Source: Adiantum capillus-veneris (taxonomy: Eukaryota; Streptophyta; Polypodiopsida; Polypodiales; Pteridaceae). Taken from it: a stretch of DNA of 64,000 nucleotides. The notes under the pieces were generated by a model. That model saw only the letters and a list, made by a program, of their open reading frames with translations, did no database searches and was not told where the DNA came from. Position 1 is the stretch's first letter. Each line of letters opens with the position of its first letter. A program made the translations under genes and the position numbers. The stretch lies in contig CM043945.1 of assembly GCA_014529385.2 (NCBI GenBank), positions 95,764,112-95,828,111 on the forward strand, read 5' to 3'. This document shows positions 10,712 to 22,549 of this stretch, piece by piece.

Positions 10712-11906
10712 GACAATCCTTTTTCATATGTGACCTACTGTGTGACAATGAAAGCACCTACGTTCCTTTGCATACAAGGCATGTTCTTCTTTACTTAATT
10801 GACCACCTATGATTCCTTGAGCAACTTTCTCATCAAGTGTGAGTTGAGGTTTATCAGATTTTCCTTTATTCTTATCCTTAGCTTTGTCACTCTTAGATTG
10901 AGATGTAGATGGAGAATTCGATTGAGAATATCAAGAGTTCTTTTTATGGTTACCATTCCCATTAGATTTTTTCTCCTTGTCTTTAGAGGAGTAAGGAGAG
11001 GAAGAGTTACCATTACTGTAGGCCATCTTGAGCTTACCCTTTTTGTGCTTCATCTCTTGGATTTGAGCCCAGCATATCGCCTCTTGTATCACCGGCCTCT
11101 ATGTCAAACTTGATAGAGTGGTCCAATCCAAAGAGAAAGGTCTCCAACCTTTCCTCCAATTTCCTCAATTGTCCACATAACTCGGACACACGGTTAGCAT
11201 ACGACATCACATGTTTACCTTGTTGAAACAAAGCCCAATATTCTCCTTCAATCGCTTTAGGTACTGTGGAAGCAAGAAGTGAGTCTTTAGATCCTCCTCG
11301 AACTCCTCCTGACTAAGCTCGAGAGGGGGAATGAGGAGAGACTCGGCATGGACGGTGTCCTTTTCCATCCACTCATCCTTTTAGGTGATAGCATCACTTG
11401 TGAGATGCATGGAAGCCAAGAGAACTTTGTTATTTAACAACCGCAAAATAACATGTAAATTGATGCAACCAAGAATAGATGACAATAGCACCCATCTTAC
11501 CGTCATACTGACTGAACGTAATCTTCTCGGGAATTTGTTTGTTGTTGATTCGTGTATCATTGGGCGCCTTCGCAATGGTCTTGAAAATCTTTTCATAATC
11601 TAGCTTCGAAGATGGGGTATCGGATCGAAATGCCAGAGATGTAATGAGATCATGCATGGTTGTCCTCTCTTGCCTACGAGCCTCGGCTTCGGTCGCCAAT
11701 CAATGTTCCTCTCGCTCCGCCGCTTTCACACGCTCTTGTTGGCGTGCCTCTTCTTGCCGCATCATCATCCACATCCTGGAATCCATGGAATTGGGTGGCA
11801 TGGATGGAGGGGTAGGAGGAGGACTACTTGGAGGATCTGAAGGGGGAACTTGCTCGCCTTTTGAATTTGTGGTGGAGTTTTCCATACTGCTACGAGTCTT
11901 GAACAT
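10712..11906 (-). pseudogene. R1 gag with zinc knuckle, broken
   Basis: Three minus-strand pieces form a gag gene. An N-terminal Pro/Ser/Met-rich and R/E-rich helix spans 11906-11700. A capsid start with KITFSQYDGK spans 11699-11430. A capsid C-terminal part spans 11231-11034, with GKHVMSYANRVSELCGQLRKLEE and then ETFLFGLDHSIKFDIEA, typical of Ty3 gag. The nucleocapsid knuckle is at about 10757-10712: CFHCHTVGH, then a one-base insertion, then KKDCPK, a CCHC box split by a frameshift. At least four frame breaks are present. Confidence 0.72.
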
Positions 11907-12155
11907 GCAATAATTCCTACTCTTGGTTCAAGGAAGGTTGCAGACTTATCTTTGGGATACTATCTACACATGCAACACCCGGTATACAATTGATTGCTAT
12001 TTTTCGATGCTCAAGGCACACGATCCCATGTGCTATGGCAGGCCTGCTTTTCCAAGAGTGGAAGGAGTGTCATTGAAACACTGCACAACACAACCTTAAA
12101 CACAAGAGAGGAAAAAAACTTTTTGGGGATTAGCGGATTAGTGCAAATCTTCAAA

Positions 12156-12167
12156 GCGTTGATACCA
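12156..12167 (-). other. R1 primer-binding site
   Basis: The reverse complement is TGGTATCAACGC, directly next to the LTR end at 12169. It resembles the initiator-Met type TGGTATCAGAGC used elsewhere in this window, but differs in the last four bases (AACGC against AGAGC). Confidence 0.6.
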
Positions 12168-12168
12168 A

Positions 12169-12290
12169 TGCCGGGTGCAACATAATTGAAATGGTGATGA
12201 GATCTACATTTTACACCTCCACAAATCTTTACTTCTTTCCTTGCTTGAATTGGTGCTACTTAGCAGGAATGATGGTTCCTTTTTTCTCCT

Positions 12291-12338
<48 letters not shown>

Positions 12339-12905
12339 CACCCAACTAACCCTCTCAAGGGCCCCCCCACACTATTGCGGATGTGGTATTTGCTTTTAAT
12401 TGCGTTAATGGAATGTACACACATGCAATACCTCAAATGCATACTCTATTGATTCGAATGGGGAATGTCATTGTGGTAACTCTTCAAAATGAAGTACCTT
12501 AGGGGCTGATTTGATGCAGCTTTGGATTTGTCTCGATGAGGGGTTGTTGATGGCCACCAAGGGGTAGATTTGGGGCTGCTCCTGATGTGAGAGGAAACAA
12601 GGGCTGAAAGCTGGCTGCAAAAACGCTGATCTTGCTGCAAAAATGCAGCCGATCCATCGCGCAAAGCAGGGTTGAAAACACAGATGATGATGGATCCGAT
12701 AATGGCTGTACAGCAATGGGAGCACTCGATGCGGCGAGGGAATGGCCAAGAAGAGGCTCAATGGGCTACCAAGTACCGGGCTGCAGTAGGGAGGATAGCA
12801 TCTCCAGATCCAAGTAATGTTTGGCGAGGAAGAGGGCTGAAAACTGAAAACGTTGGGCTGATCTACTGCTGTAGAAAATGCCTAGGCTGATCTGCAATGT
12901 GGAGC
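12169..12905 (-). mobile_element. R1 upper (5') LTR
   Basis: The LTR is next to the primer-binding site and starts, on the plus strand, with TGCCGGGTGCAAC. It contains a (GA)n run at 12293-12335 and matches the split lower LTR. The match to 8451-9037 ends near 12905, so the outer end is truncated or replaced; no target duplication can be read. Confidence 0.75.
12293..12335. repeat. (GA)n microsatellite inside R1 LTR
   Basis: A perfect dinucleotide run at the position homologous to 1961-2005. Confidence 0.95.
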
Positions 12906-13451
12906 AAGCCTGATCTTGACCACCTTCGGCATTGCCAAAACACTAACCACAAAAGCTACAAATCCGACAAAGAAACCTTATACCTTCATCTCGACATATC
13001 TTATCGCCTCGAGCTTCGATTGACGAGTTGTAAAGCCAGACATAGAGAGCACATTTGAGACCACTAAATCCTGCACATGAGAGCTGAAAATGATCATCTT
13101 CGGATGCATTCCAAAGCTGGTCCAGAGGCAATAGAATCGGCCCTTGCCAAATCTTCAACTGCACATAACTTACACAAATGATCTCCAAACAAGAAGCTGT
13201 AAAGACGAGCCAAGAGAGCATGTCGAGGACCACCTAATGCATTGAAAAACCAGAATTTTTTCACTTTCCGTACATCCCGACCAACAAGCATTAAATCCTC
13301 CCTTTTGGCAAAAATTGTCCGATTTGGCATACACATTGAAGAGACACCTGTTCAAACGTGTATCCAACACCACTATCCTGCATATACAGATATCTACTTT
13401 TGGCCTTCCCTTGAGTTGACATGGTTTAGGTGCACCAATGTGTGACCGACA
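12906..13451. other. Unassigned DNA between R1 and NLX-1
   Basis: Minus-strand ORFs of 80-102 codons occur, with cysteine-rich translations, but no repeated 35-residue pattern or other domain supports a gene. It could be the 5' part of NLX-1 or decayed sequence of another element. Confidence 0.3.
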
Positions 13452-13811
13452 TTGAAGAGAAAGGATTCCTCTCTTCAAATGGATGGAAAGGGGTTATGCC
13501 TAAAATTCTGTTACAAAGAGAAAGAGCCTCTCCCCTTTGCCAAGGTTTGGAGAGCCTGCAAAGAACTCACTAAGAAGATGGATCTAATACTACAATTTTC
13601 CATCAATGAGGCTCGAACCACCTTCATCCACAAGCACATGGTTCTACGAGGGCTCACGGGTCCCCCTATCTACCTTGATGATGACCTTACCAAGATGAAA
13701 ATTGAGCATAGGCGGGCATGTATTCCTAAAATAGACCTAGCACGTAAAGAGGGAAAAAAGGCCTTCTATACAGATGGATGGGCCATCATTGATGGCCGCC
13801 CCATGGAGTAG
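13452..13811 (+). pseudogene. NLX-1 ORF1-like nucleic-acid-binding domain
   Basis: A 119-residue open stretch has the pattern KVWRACKELTKKMD...INEARTTFIHKHMVLRGL, then IYLDDDLTKMKIEHRRACIPKIDLARKEGKKAFYTDG...IIDGRPM. The closing DDDLT-x(8)-R...A-x-x-G-K-x-A-x(4)-hyd-hyd-I-x-G block is what is seen at the end of the RNA-binding ORF1-like domain of many non-LTR elements. The stop at 13809-13811 follows immediately; the endonuclease remnant starts about 40 bp on. The assignment rests on pattern and on position upstream of an endonuclease and RT of one broken element. Confidence 0.6.
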
Positions 13812-13849
13812 CGGTTTGGGGCCTTCGGGACTTAGACTAGCCCACCTAT

Positions 13850-14516
13850 AGAGATACATATTGCAGTTTGGAACTACAATGGGTCATTGCGGACACAACT
13901 TGGATGGCAGGAGCAACTTGGATGGTAGGAGCACGTGTTGGAGTGGAGGGACATTCTACTATTGACAGAGACACACCAAAGCCCAGAGAGAGGACTACCG
14001 TGAGTGGAGGGCTACCTGTGGGAGTCTGCAAATAGGACTATGCATTAGGGCACTTCAAGAGGATCTTGTGGAGGGGCAATACTCTTTCGGAGAGAGCTCC
14101 ATGGATGCATTAGAGTAATGGCTTGGGACCGAGAGGCTAGATACATATGGATTAGTAATATAGCTCACACAGGATAGCACCTCATATATTAACCCCACAC
14201 ACTACCTTATACCTCACACATGACATGGACGACATATACACTAGTAGAGTAGAGGATGGGACCGATTAGCACCTATGGACACTATCATCACACAGTTTAC
14301 CTCATTGCTACCTACAAATGCAATGTAGAGCTTTCACCATCATCAAGACCATTCTGAGAAGTCTGTCAGATCTAAGACTATGACCCAAAACAGTCTGAAC
14401 AGATGGTATGACAATGAGTATAGAGCCCTATACTCATGCCTCCACATACAAAGAGCTTTGGGGACTATCACAAAATGAGAGAAAGGCCAAGAGAGAGATG
14501 GAGAGACTCACCTGCC
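13850..14516 (+). pseudogene. NLX-1 endonuclease remnant
   Basis: The plus strand shows IHIAVWNYNGSL, the start motif of APE-type endonucleases, then after stops and shifts VLEWRDILLLTETHQSP (the E-T motif), and further on GGAILFRRELHGCIRVMAWD, the strand that usually follows. Many stops interrupt it. The sequence stops at 14516, where LINE-C inserted; NLX-1 resumes at 29269. This tells that NLX is an endonuclease-bearing non-LTR element. Confidence 0.6.
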
Positions 14517-14529
14517 ATAAAGAACAAAC
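14517..14529. repeat. Target-site duplication of LINE-C, left copy
   Basis: ATAAAGAACAAAC is repeated exactly at 29256-29268, on the other side of LINE-C with its nested T2. Confidence 0.9.
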
Positions 14530-14560
14530 CTTTTTTTTTTTTTGAGAAAAAGATCCTTCC
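14530..14560 (-). mobile_element. LINE-C, 3' tail part
   Basis: Poly(T) at 14531-14543 followed by GAGAAAAAGATCCTTCC equals the 3' end of LINE-A (2354-2390). The rest of LINE-C continues at 25297 after the T2 insertion. Confidence 0.9.
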
Positions 14561-14565
14561 ACTAG

Positions 14566-15114
14566 TGTAGCAGGCTACAGTGTCACTTTCACAGGACAGT
14601 TAGTACAATTGGTCTTTGGTCTAGTCTGGTTCACACTGGACGGACTCGCTGGACAGTGACACGTGGCAAGGATACGGTGGTCTAGTGGACATCGTGGCCA
14701 GGTCACCACCACCACTCACTTAGTGGAGATAGACTTAGATGCTGACATTTATGAGCCGTTGGTGGCTCTTTATGGTTGTACATATGAGTAGTAGAGGTTG
14801 GGTCATGACCGATTATCTTCTTCACGTCGTCGTCTAGAGTAGCCGAGCTAGTCACACAGCACGTTTGCACATCCCTGCACATTTGAGCCTCGACACCCCC
14901 ATTGTACCTGTGAGTCCTTGGCTGGAGCTGAGTGTGCTGCCACGCTTGAGTCTGTATCGGTTTCTTGAGATAGTCGAGTCCTATGTTCTGGTCTGCTGTT
15001 GTGATCAATTGTTATCTATTGTTCCTTTGTTTTCAGTCTGTTTGAGTGAGATGTCACGCACATTGCACTGAGGAGCACCCACTGTAGAGAGCACAACACA
15101 CTATCCACGCTACA
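14566..15114 (+). repeat. T2 5' LTR
   Basis: It is 549 bp long and begins TGTAGCAGGCTACAGTGTC and ends ATCCACGCTACA. It matches the 3' LTR closely. At its start it carries one copy of the GGGTCATGACCGA unit that is tripled in the 3' LTR. Confidence 0.92.
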
Positions 15115-15442
15115 GGTGCTCTCATTTTTGGCGATCACGGTGGGACCTCAACTGAAGTCTCACTCTCTGTTGAGGTGCAAATCGAGGAGCTAGTTGGGTT
15201 TCCACCCTAGACAGCTTACTCTACTCGCCCTTTGGTCTGGTCCTCTCTCGCCTTCGTCCAACCAAGTCCTTGTCCCTGGTCTAGCCTTCCTCGTCCCTGG
15301 TCCTCTCTCGCCTTCGTCCAACCAAGTCCTCATCCTTGGTCCAGCTAGGCGGTCTAGTCACTTTCCCTAGTCCTGGACCAGGTGGTCTAGTCACTTGTCT
15401 TGGTCTAGAGCTGTGTTCATTTAGCCACAATTAAAGGTCTTC
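15115..15442 (+). other. T2 leader with 62-bp tandem repeat
   Basis: The sequence after the 5' LTR holds a possible primer-binding site beginning TGGCGATCACGG at 15129, 14 nt from the LTR end. A 62-bp unit (CTGGTCCTCTCTCGCCTTCG...) repeats twice, at about 15236-15297 and 15298-15350. GGTCTAGTCACTT motifs follow. Confidence 0.55.
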
Positions 15443-17506
15443 TTGCTCAAAGTTTGGTTGGGTTTGTGGTCATGCATGACACATACAAGGCGGTCATTTG
15501 AGCGTCAAAGCGCACTACTAAGTCCTCTGAAGTGCTACAACAGGAGTCAAACCTTGGTGCCTGGTAGAAGTCCACCAACCTCATCACCCATACCTCCACA
15601 TACAGCCTCATCCATTCCTCCATCCGGTTCTACATCTTCAAGGTCACCTTCCCCAGTGAAGCTCTCCCCCGTTTTGTTACAGCAAGCTATTGAGCAGCAG
15701 ACTCCTGAGCAAGAGGCCATGGAGGCGTTGACCAGTGTGTTGGCCAAGGTAACCATCAAGTTTCCCACCTTCAAGGAAGATGCAGACGACCATGCAAGGA
15801 GGTTTGTATCTCTCTGTAGAGGTCGTGGTCTTAACAGGGAAGATGCTTATTTGGTACTGTTTCCATCCACTTTAGATAGTTTAGCAGACAAGTGGTACAG
15901 TCAGTTTGTAGAGAACCATTTTGCAACTTGGGCGGCTTTAAGACAACAGTTCTGTGCAGCGCTCAGGCCAGGCAACTACTAGGAAAAGGTTTTGGATGAG
16001 TTGGCCAACATGGTGCTCCAGCCAGAGGAGACTTTAGCAGAACTCATGACTAAAACCAAGTCTCTGGTTGCAAAGCTTCCTCAGCAACCGGGTGAATTTA
16101 TGGTTAAGAAGTGGGTGGAGAAGGCTCTTCCCAAAACTTCTCAGCAAAAACTTCGAGAGAGTCTCCGACCTGACGCCACTCTGGAGGAGTTTGTTGCGGC
16201 TGCTACTAGAGTCTAGGATAGAGGGAGCAAGGAAACTGTTCACCAACTCCCGGCAGGTAGAGACCCCCTCAGTGTTTTCGAAAAGTCCTTCTGATCCATT
16301 GACTTCTTTACGTAGGGAACTTGAAGCCCTAAAACTACAACACGCTCTTCAAGAGGAGAAATCAATCTCTTTTAGACAAGAGAAGTCCCCACATCATGAG
16401 GCTTTGGATCAAATCAAGAGAGAGCTAGAAGAGCTTCGGTCTCAACCTGAGACTAAAGCTATGGTATGGTGCAGCTCGTGTCGCTCCAGGACACCCTCCA
16501 CAGGACTGTCCCCTTCGGGCTTATTGCCACTTCTTCGAAAAGTCGGGGCATGAAGACAAGGATTGCTACTATATCAAGGGACTGCGGCAAATACAACAAA
16601 GTCTAGGTCCTTCTCTCCAACAAGGGCTAGCACCAACATCTAATATGGTCTCCCCCTATGGCCATCAAAATTACATGCCACCTTTGCTCAATACCCCTAC
16701 TGTCCAAGGTATGTCAAGTATGTTTCCACCTCAAAATTTTTATACCCAGGCTACTTAAGCTCCTCAGAGCTTCTACACCTCAGCCTCCAACTCCATGCAG
16801 CAACAACCTAAGCCTCCAACAAGAGGAGCAACCACCTCGTCCCCTGTTTCGTCCGTCTAATCGGCCCATCTTATGCTACAGATGTGGTGAATATGGGCAT
16901 TACCAAAGTAAGTGTCCTTTACCTGAAGGGTCTCCTCCTTGCAGACATTGTCCGGAGTCTAAGGACCACTACAGTAAGGATTGTCCCAAGCAAAGGACAT
17001 CCTCATCTTCAGGCCCAACTCAGAACCAACAAGAATTCACATTCCCGAAGATCAATCTAATCACAGTGAACACCACCCCTCAGCCATCACCTGCTACTCA
17101 TACAGTTCGGCCACAACAAGTGGCGGAGCCCGCAGGCATACTCACTCGAGCAGCTCTGGGTCTCAGCTTGCCAACATGTCCATCTCTTCCATCACTTCCG
17201 CAACCTGACCAAAATGACGAACCTTTAATTGGTGAAAGGAGTAGGCCGGTCTCTATGCTTTCGGACATTGTTGGAGCCTTCCTGGAAGCAGTGGCTGACT
17301 TGCAACATGTCAAAGTTCCCGAAAAAGCCCGGATTGTAGAAGCTAAGCCCACAGCGGAAGCAATCTTGAAGAACACCTTTCAACAAGTGTCCCTTTATGA
17401 GATGCTCCGGCTAGATGCAACCCTTAGAAGTGACACCCTCTCAGTCATTCAGTCTCTGTACCCGGGTACGGGGCCTAGTGGCGGGCATCTTCCCGTGCAG
17501 CCTTGA
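15443..17506 (+). pseudogene. T2 gag polyprotein, broken
   Basis: Gag forms the particle and packages RNA. A Ser/Pro-rich N-terminus is followed by the capsid core ATFPTFKEDA-like segment, LADKWYSQFVENHFATWAALRQQF and LAELMTKTKSLVAKLP. The frame is cut by TAG at 15980 and 16214, both where Gln fits. A frameshift follows near 16230, then a coiled-coil stretch (SLRRELEALKLQHALQEE...KRELEELRSQ, in 16068-16553). Zinc-binding segments come next: a degenerate one at about 16515-16570 (SGHEDKDC) and two CCHC boxes at about 16870-16995 (CYRCGEYGHYQSKCP and CRHCPESKDHYSKDCP). The region ends at TGA 17504-17506, in frame with the protease. Confidence 0.85.
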
Positions 17507-17974
17507 GAGTCTTACATGATTTCTTATCCAGCTGCTCCCCTCACCGACTACAAAAGTCCTCGTCTCACTGTGTCTATTCTTGCGCATCAATTCTCAGGCG
17601 TCATAGTGGATGGTGGATCTGGGATAAATCTGATGCCAGAGTTTACTATGTTGGCCTTAGGTCTGTAGCCTATCCGCCCTCCTCCATTCACTGTTACATT
17701 GGCGGACCAAAGGACAGTCTATCCAGTGGGCATAGTAGATCTAGTGCCTCTGAAGGTACAAGACTTCACATTTAGCTTGGATTTTGTGGTGGTCAGTCTT
17801 CCCCAGGTGGAGGGAGGATTTCCTCTGCTTATTGGTAGACCATGGTTGCGGCATACTAAGGCACTTCATGATTCAGGAAATGACGCCATGTGGATACATA
17901 CGCCTAGCTCCTCCATGCAACCAATTCCACTCGAAGGAGGTATGGATCCAATGGTTAATCACAGCTCATTGTGA
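17507..17974 (+). pseudogene. T2 protease
   Basis: This is in frame with the end of gag. The active-site loop reads VIVDGGSGINLMPE at about 17600-17642, the D-G-G variant common in Tat/Athila-like plant elements. A TAG at 17666-17668 stands where CAG (Gln) would fit, and the flap and C-terminal part (FPLLIGRPWLRHTKALHDSG) is open to 17974. It should process the gag-pol precursor. The single TAG makes this copy a pseudogene. Confidence 0.82.
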
Positions 17975-18066
17975 GTACAGTCCAACCCCGACCCCAAGCA
18001 GCCCATCCCACCTGACGGGTCTGACGAAGACCTGCTGTAGTAGTTGGAAGCTACCACATCGATCCC

Positions 18067-20030
18067 GTGCTATGTGGTCTCTATTCAGGCCTCACCTATG
18101 CCTGTAACACTCTCTCTCCCAGCTCCTCAGGCCGACACCAGTGTCCCAAGCCCTACAGCAGAAAGTGTGTAGTCAAAGAAGCGAGTGTGTTTGTCCCTGA
18201 TGACCATGATTCAAGTGTTCCTCTATTGGAAGCCGTCGGCCTTGGTGAACCTATAACACATCACCGAAGGGGGAAGAAATCTCCTCTGCATGAGCTCGCA
18301 AATGTTCCACCTCTTCCTCTAACATCTCCCAAGTCTGACGCCCCGCCCACTCAAAAGAACTCTGCTATGTCTGTGTCCGAAGACTTACCCTTTGAGGAGC
18401 TTCCACCAGGATGGCTACAAGAGGAATATGTAGAGTTTCCAATCAATCAAACACTAGCCCATGATATCTCGAAGCTCCAAGAGACAGCTCACTTTTCATC
18501 TTCTGAAGCACTCTCTCCAGCTACACCTCCTGACCCGGTCAAAGAAGTCAACTTGGGAGATCCCGACAACCCTCAGCACGTACTCTTAGCAGCTTGGTTA
18601 TGGGAGCATCCCGCGTTACTCAATCAGGTAGTCTCTTTTATATACTCTTTTAAAGATGTTTTTGCTTGGTCCTACAAGGATTTGGAAGGGATCCCACCAG
18701 AATTGGGTGTCCACACTATCCCTCTAGTTGAAGGGGCTAAGCCTGTCAGAGGCCGAGCTTAGAAGCTCAACCCAAAGTATGCTGAGGCTGTCAAGTCAGA
18801 GCTAGAAAAAATGCAAGAGGCAGGGATCATTGTACCTGTGGAGCACTCTAAGTGGTTATCACCCATGGTGATAGCGCCTAAGAAGAAGTCCAATAAAATC
18901 CGTGTGTGCGTGGATTACCGCGCTCTGAACAAGGTAACTACCCCAGATGGTTTTCCCACACCTTCCACTGAGCGTGTGCCAGAAGATGTAGCAGGGCATG
19001 TATTGTACAGTTTCATGGATGGGTTCAGTGAATACAATCAGCTGTGCATCCAATTTGGTGATCAAATTAAACGGTTTTCGTGACTCCCTGGGGTATTTTT
19101 ATCTATAGTAGAATGTTGTTTGGGTTGAAAAACGCTCCATCTTCCTTCAATCGGGCAGTATATCTCATCTTTTGTCCTTTACTTACGGATCATCTTCGCA
19201 TCTTCATGGACGATTTTTCAACCTTTTCAGGTGCTCAATGTTTAACCCTAGTGGAAAATCCAGAGGAGCACCTCACTCAGCTCTCTGCTGTCTTCCTTAA
19301 GTGCAGAGGCACGCCTAAAGCTCAATCCTAACAAATGTCATTTTTTGGTCACTGAGGGTACACTTCTAGGCCATGTAGTGTCTGCTAAAGGTTTAGCGCC
19401 TGACCCAGAGAAGATCGTGGAAATCTTGAAGTTACCGCCTCCCATCAACCCAAAAGGTGTGCACAGCTTTGTAGGCCACACAGGCTATCATCGCAGGTTT
19501 ATAGGCATGTATGCACAGGTGGCTCAACCACTGACCCGACTCACCAGTGCTTCTGTCCCTTTTCAATGGTCCAATGTTGAGGCTGAAGCATTTGCATATC
19601 TCAAAAAACTCCTCACTGAAGCACCTATTCTAGTGGCTCCAGATTGGTCTCTACCTTTTCATGTGCATACTGATACCAGTCAAGTGGCTGTGGGTGCTGT
19701 GCTGACTCAGCCTAGTAAGGAGTACAACCTGGATCGCCATGTTCACTATGCAAGTCGTCTACTCACCAAAGCAGAACACAACTATAGCACCACATAAAGA
19801 GAAGGTTTGGCTATTGTATATGCTCTACAAAAAATTTGCCATTATTTATTAGGGGTCCACTTCACAGTTATTACTGATCACCATGCCCTACACTATCTGC
19901 TTAATAAGCCGCAAGTTGCAGGTCGAGCATGGTGATGGCTACTCTTATTTCAAGAGTTTGATTTCGAGAGTATGGCAATGGCTACTCTTATTTCAAGAGT
20001 TTGATTTCGAAGTAGTACTCAGGCCCAACA
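18067..20030 (+). pseudogene. T2 reverse transcriptase and RNase H
   Basis: A linker (18067-18762) ends in HTIPLVEGAKPVRGRA, then TAG at 18760 (Gln expected), then the [67 protein letters not shown] and the catalytic FMDDF (about 19206). Frameshifts lie near 19080 and 19310. The connection and RNase H follow (19345-19797) with HVHTDTSQVAVGAVL, then TAA at 19795, REGLAIVYALQ and ITDHHALHYLL, so all three main RNase H acids (D, E, D) are visible. A 43-bp tandem duplication at 19935-20020 shifts the frame just after RNase H. Confidence 0.88.
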
Positions 20031-21353
20031 AACATCATGTCCTCGCCGACCACCTCTCTCGCATTCACACAGATGAAGAAGCAACAGGGGTTGTAGACGA
20101 TTTTCCAGATAGCAGTCTCTTTAAGGTGGATACCACTCCGGAATGGTACGGCAATGCTTTGCATTTGCTATCTACGGGCTTGTACCCAAAGAACGCGTCT
20201 CCACTGCAGAAGAGACGACTATTGTTGAAATCTAGGCCATTCACTCTGATTGGAGGTCAGCTCTACAAGTCAGGGCTGGATGGCGTTTTGAGGCGGTGTG
20301 TCTCTCCTCATGAAGTTGAGTTTATTTTGGAGGATGCCCACAGTGGTCTCACTGGTGGCCATTATCCTGGTCATAGAACCGCCCAGAAGATTCTCCAGAG
20401 TGGTCTATGATGGCCCTATGTCTTTCGGATGCAATTGCCTATGTGAAAGTATATGATGTGTGTCAGCACTGTGGAACTAAACCAAGCAAGCAGTCCAACC
20501 GTCCTCTGCAGGTCTCTATGGCATGGCAGCCCTTTGAGAGATGGGGCATTGGTTTTGTGTGTCCAATTACTCCCCCCGCCCAACCAGGTAATCGGAAGTA
20601 TCTACTAGTGGCTACAGATTATGCAACCAAGTGGGCAGAGGTACTGGCAACAACTGATTGCACTGGAAATACTGTAGCCAAGTTTCTATACGAAAATATT
20701 TTATGCAGGTTTGGATGCCCCCTGGAGATCCCCAATGATAGAGACAGTCACTTTGTGAATGAAATGATTTCAACCTTGCTCACCAACTACAAGATTTTTC
20801 ACCGAAAGTCTTGTTTCTATTACCCTAGATCAAATGGGCAGGCCGAGAGCACCAACAAGGTTGTGATAGCACTTCTGCGAAAAGCATGTCATCTCCAACC
20901 TACGACTTGGGCTCAAGCTATCCACGGCACCCTTTGGGCATACCGGACTTCTTTCAAAGCCACAATCAATCACACCCCATTTAAATTAGCTTTCGGTTTG
21001 GAAGCGATAACACCCTTCGAATTCAACTCAGGATCTCCGCGAGTCGGCAGTCTGCGTGCCAATGGAGATTTCACGTCGGCCGAAGTTTGGCTTCTCTGGC
21101 TCTGCAAGCAGAGCAGCTTCGGCGCAAAGCATCGCATGATCGCCATCTCAGAAAGCCGAAAATAACGCAAGGAGCACTGGTGTTACTCTATCAAGCGAAA
21201 TATCTAAAAAAAGCAAAGAAGTTGATTCCAGCCTGGCAAGGACCATACAAGGTGCAGGAGATTCTACCCCAAGGGGCCGTACAATTAGCCACACTAGAGG
21301 GAGTTCCGCTGCCTTTAGTCAATGGGTCTAGGATCAAATGTTATCATACTTAA
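20031..21353 (+). pseudogene. T2 integrase
   Basis: The zinc-binding HHCC part is split by TGA at 20408 (a Trp codon position) and a shift: H-SGLTGGH...then CQHCG near 20465. The catalytic core (20407-21165) shows FVCPITPP and VATDYATKWAEV (first D), IPNDRDSHFVNE (second D) and SNGQAESTNK (E), so the DDE triad is conserved. A frame change near 21090 leads to the C-terminal part with ALVLLYQAKYLKKAKKLIPAWQGPYKV (GPY/F module), ending at TAA 21353. No chromodomain follows. Confidence 0.88.
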
Positions 21354-22549
21354 GCTGACGGTCAAGGGTCTAAAATCACGTGTTGATCTTCGCCGATACC
21401 TAAACCCTAAACTGGATCTTAATGTTCGCATCCCTATCTCAGACTCACTCTCCCTCTCCTTTTTTGGACCCTCTCATTCTACTGCTTTGGTGGGCATGAC
21501 TCTGGATTTTGTAATACTCTCTCCTCATTCTCCTTCAGTCACTCTCTGTTAGTATTTCATGTACCCTCTCTTTTCTCTCCTTCACTCTGTGTTAGTATTT
21601 CATGTACCCTCTCTTCGCTGCTATGGTGAGCGTGTTTCTAGATTTTGTTGACTCTGTCTTTGTGTTTGTGTATGAAGGGGTATGAAATTCCATCTCCCTT
21701 ACTGTAAACCTTCTAGCTTTTAATCATCTTTAGCACGACACACTAGACACTAAGTTCTCTTCTTGCTCTTCAATTGGGTATCTTGTGGTGTGCATATTTA
21801 TATGTTGATTATCAATTTAACTTCGCCGTTTCACATACCATTCTCATTCTCTGTCTTTGCATTACTTTTAATCTTCCCAACCTGCTTCGACGTGCTTGAT
21901 TTGCTGTTGTGGTGGCCTCGCCTTCGCACATGCTGGCCTTCGTCCTCAATGCGGCCTCGCCCTCGCCCTTACTGAGCTCACCCAGTCTTTTCCTCGCTAT
22001 GCTGCCCTTCGCCCTCGCCCATGCTTGCCCTCACCATGGTGGCTCGCCACTGCCTGCTGCCCTCGCCTTCGCCCATGCCGGCCCTCGCCTTGCTAGGTTC
22101 GCCCTCGCCCTCGCCCTCATCCGTCTCAACCTTTTGGGATGCAAAGCCACGTCAGCTAAAATCAGCCTCAGCGTTTAAAGTCAAGCCCGTTAAAAAAAAA
22201 GAAAAAAAAAAAAACATCGCAGCCGCGGCCTTGCCAAGCGTTTTCAGCCCAGGCCGAAAGTAAGCAACTCTGCCATCGCCACCAGCCTCTCTCCCTCCAT
22301 CGCCATCTGGTGGTCTCTCTGTCTCTCCATCGCCTTCGCCGAATTCCTCTCTACCTAATTTTTGGCCACCCAACGCTTGAAGTAGCAGTTGAACAGAGTT
22401 AAGTTCAGACCAGAGTAAATTACAAGCTCGACCTTGCTGCAATGACAGAAACAATAGTAATAGTAATGTACATGTATTTGGTATTTGGGTGTGGTTGAGA
22501 AAATGTATCTGGTTATGGTTTAAGGAGCTCTCCTCAGTTGTGAAAATAG
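21354..22549 (+). other. T2 spacer between pol and extra ORF
   Basis: No gene is seen. The spacer has a duplicated block (CTCTGTTAGTATTTCATG at about 21545 and 21590), a C/T/G-rich stretch of CTCGCC-like units at 21900-22130, and an A-rich run at 22192-22214. Long retroelements with a third ORF often have such spacers, but no splice site can be fixed by eye. Confidence 0.5.

Noticed and set aside
12943-13478. Possible PPR-protein fragment on the minus strand (VYAK-like pattern)
   Set aside because: No repeat of 35 residues could be found and the frames are short and broken.
15236-15350. Direct repeats that might suggest a CRISPR-like array
   Set aside because: Only two 62-bp units without spacers, inside a plant retrotransposon leader.
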